A program made the position numbers and the translations under genes. Below are positions 62,822-64,000 of a DNA stretch of 64,000 bases, one piece after another (the stretch's first letter is position 1; each line of letters opens with the position of its first letter). This DNA comes from Pseudomonas fluorescens (lineage in GTDB: Bacteria; Pseudomonadota; Gammaproteobacteria; Pseudomonadales; Pseudomonadaceae), in contig NZ_CABVIY010000005.1 in the NCBI RefSeq assembly GCF_902498195.1, positions 310,001 to 374,000 on the forward strand, in the 5' to 3' direction. The notes under the pieces were generated by a model, which saw only the letters and a list, made by a program, of their open reading frames with translations, was not told the DNA's origin and did not search any database.

Positions 62822-64000
62822 TTACTTGCCGGTAATCATCGGCAGGTTCAGCCCTTGTTCCTTGGCGCAGTCAATGGCGATCTGGTAACCGGCATCGGCG
62901 TGACGCATGACGCCGGTCGCCGGGTCGTTGTGCAGCACGCGAGCGATACGCTCGGCCGCTTCGTCAGTACCGTCGCAGACAATCACCATGCCCGAGTGCT
63001 GGGAGAAGCCCATGCCGACGCCGCCGCCGTGGTGCAGGGAGACCCAGGTGGCGCCGCTCGCGGTGTTGAGCAGGGCGTTGAGCAGTGGCCAGTCGGATAC
63101 GGCATCGGAACCGTCCTGCATCGATTCGGTTTCGCGGTTCGGGCTCGATACCGAACCGGAGTCCAGGTGGTCGCGGCCGATCACGATCGGAGCGGACAAT
63201 TCGCCGCTGCGCACCATTTCGTTGAACGCCAGGCCGAGCTTGGCGCGCAGGCCCAGGCCTACCCAGCAGATACGCGCCGGCAGACCCTGGAAGCTGATGC
63301 GCTCGCGCGCCATGTCCAGCCAGTTATGCAGGTGGGCGTCGTCCGGGATCAATTCCTTGACCTTGGCGTCGGTCTTGTAGATGTCTTCAGCGTTGCCCGA
63401 CAGCGCAGCCCAGCGGAACGGGCCGATACCACGGCAGAACAGCGGACGGATGTAGGCCGGTACGAAGCCCGGGAAGTCGAATGCGTTTTCCACGCCTTCT
63501 TCCTGGGCCATCTGGCGGATGTTGTTGCCGTAGTCGAAGGTCGGGACGCCTTGTTTCTGGAAGTCGAGCATCGCTTTGACGTGCACGGCCATCGATTGCT
63601 TGGCGGCCTTGATCACAGCCGCCGGCTCGGTCTTGGCGCGAGCGCGGTACTCTTCCCAGGTCCAGCCAGCCGGCAGGTAACCGTTGAGCGGGTCGTGGGC
63701 GCTGGTCTGGTCGGTGACCATGTCCGGACGCACACCGCGCTTGACCAGTTCCGGCAGGATTTCTGCGGCGTTACCCAACAGCGCGATGGAAATCGCTTTG
63801 CCTTCCTGGGTGTATTTGGCGATGCGAGCCAGCGCGTCGTCGAGGTCTTTGGCTTGCTCGTCGACATAACGGCTTTTCAGACGGAAATCGATGCTGACCT
63901 GCTGGCATTCGATGTTCAGCGAGCAAGCGCCGGCCAGGGTTGCAGCCAGCGGCTGAGCGCCACCCATGCCGCCCAGGCCAGCGGTCAGGACCCACTTGCC
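62822..64000 (-). CDS. hutU: Urocanate hydratase (urocanase), N-terminus beyond window
   Basis: C-terminal 392 residues of a protein normally about 557 long, so the first 165 or so are missing. It hydrates urocanate to imidazolonepropionate using tightly bound NAD+. Visible are the NAD-binding GLGGMGGAQPLA at the cut edge and the active-site Cys, predicted Cys410 by P. putida numbering, in RICWVGLG. HHGGGVGMGFSQHSGM and NDPATGVMRHADAGY follow. It heads the hut genes in the window; the promoter and HutC operator are outside. Confidence 0.97.
   Translation of the reverse strand, partial: GKWVLTAGLGGMGGAQPLAATLAGACSLNIECQQVSIDFRLKSRYVDEQAKDLDDALARIAKYTQEGKAISIALLGNAAEILPELVKRGVRPDMVTDQTSAHDPLNGYLPAGWTWEEYRARAKTEPAAVIKAAKQSMAVHVKAMLDFQKQGVPTFDYGNNIRQMAQEEGVENAFDFPGFVPAYIRPLFCRGIGPFRWAALSGNAEDIYKTDAKVKELIPDDAHLHNWLDMARERISFQGLPARICWVGLGLRAKLGLAFNEMVRSGELSAPIVIGRDHLDSGSVSSPNRETESMQDGSDAVSDWPLLNALLNTASGATWVSLHHGGGVGMGFSQHSGMVIVCDGTDEAAERIARVLHNDPATGVMRHADAGYQIAIDCAKEQGLNLPMITGK

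Overview
The window is a gene-dense, GC-rich chromosomal segment of a Pseudomonas, most likely of the P. fluorescens lineage. Gene content and order match that genus: gltD-gltB-damX-aroB-aroK-pilQPONM/ponA, argS-hslVU-phaC1ZC2DFI-ubiE-ubiJ-ubiB-hisI-hisE-tatABC, opgGH and hut. Fluorescens-type REP/REPIN hairpins built on GTGGGAGCGGGCTTGCTCGCG recur throughout. I see no tRNA, rRNA, insertion sequence, prophage or CRISPR array.

Layout. 1-14.5 kb (minus strand): gltD (only its stop codon lies beyond the edge), gltB, an AAA-ATPase/SPOR DamX protein, aroB, aroK and the type IV pilus operon pilMNOPQ. 14.7-17.1 kb (plus): the class A penicillin-binding protein mrcA, convergent with maeB. 17.3-19.8 kb (minus): maeB, a secreted SNase-like nuclease, rpmE. 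20-27.6 kb (plus): priA, argS, a SPOR protein, the HslVU protease and a DUF971 protein. 27.9-35.2 kb: the medium-chain-length polyhydroxyalkanoate locus phaC1-phaZ-phaC2-phaD facing phaI-phaF, plus a small PHA-associated protein. 35.3-43.6 kb (plus): ubiE-ubiJ-ubiB, hisI-hisE, tatABC, rsmE and a chemoreceptor with a large ligand-binding domain. 43.7-46.3 kb (minus): a polar amino-acid ABC transporter. 46.5-52.6 kb (minus): opgG-opgH (osmoregulated periplasmic glucans), dtd and pip. 52.8-64 kb (minus): the histidine utilisation operon, transcribed hutU (cut by the window end), hutT (NCS1 permease), hutX-hutW-hutV (betaine-type ABC importer), a histidine ammonia-lyase paralog, hutH, hutI, hutG.

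How they work together. HutT and HutXWV import substrates. HutH and HutU convert histidine through urocanate to imidazolonepropionate. HutI opens the ring to formiminoglutamate. HutG releases formate and glutamate from formylglutamate; the HutF step is not in the window. The glutamate pool is also fed by GltBD. In the pha locus two synthases, a depolymerase, a TetR-like regulator and two phasins make and manage storage granules.

Most interesting. The second ammonia-lyase-like protein (56612-58135) is full length and open, yet it has lost exactly the three residues (Ala-Ser-Gly) that form the MIO cofactor in its neighbour HutH, while most other active-site residues remain. It sits next to a betaine-family ABC importer. 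This suggests a working, MIO-independent lyase for a histidine betaine such as hercynine, or a regulatory partner of HutH, rather than simple decay. Other points: a strong sigma-54-like promoter inside an 11-bp inverted repeat upstream of phaC1; an rpmE terminator that doubles as the signal-peptide code of the next gene; repeats placed just after the binding-protein gene in both ABC operons; and a hut operon punctuated by several unrelated palindromic repeats, one carrying a matched insertion in both arms.
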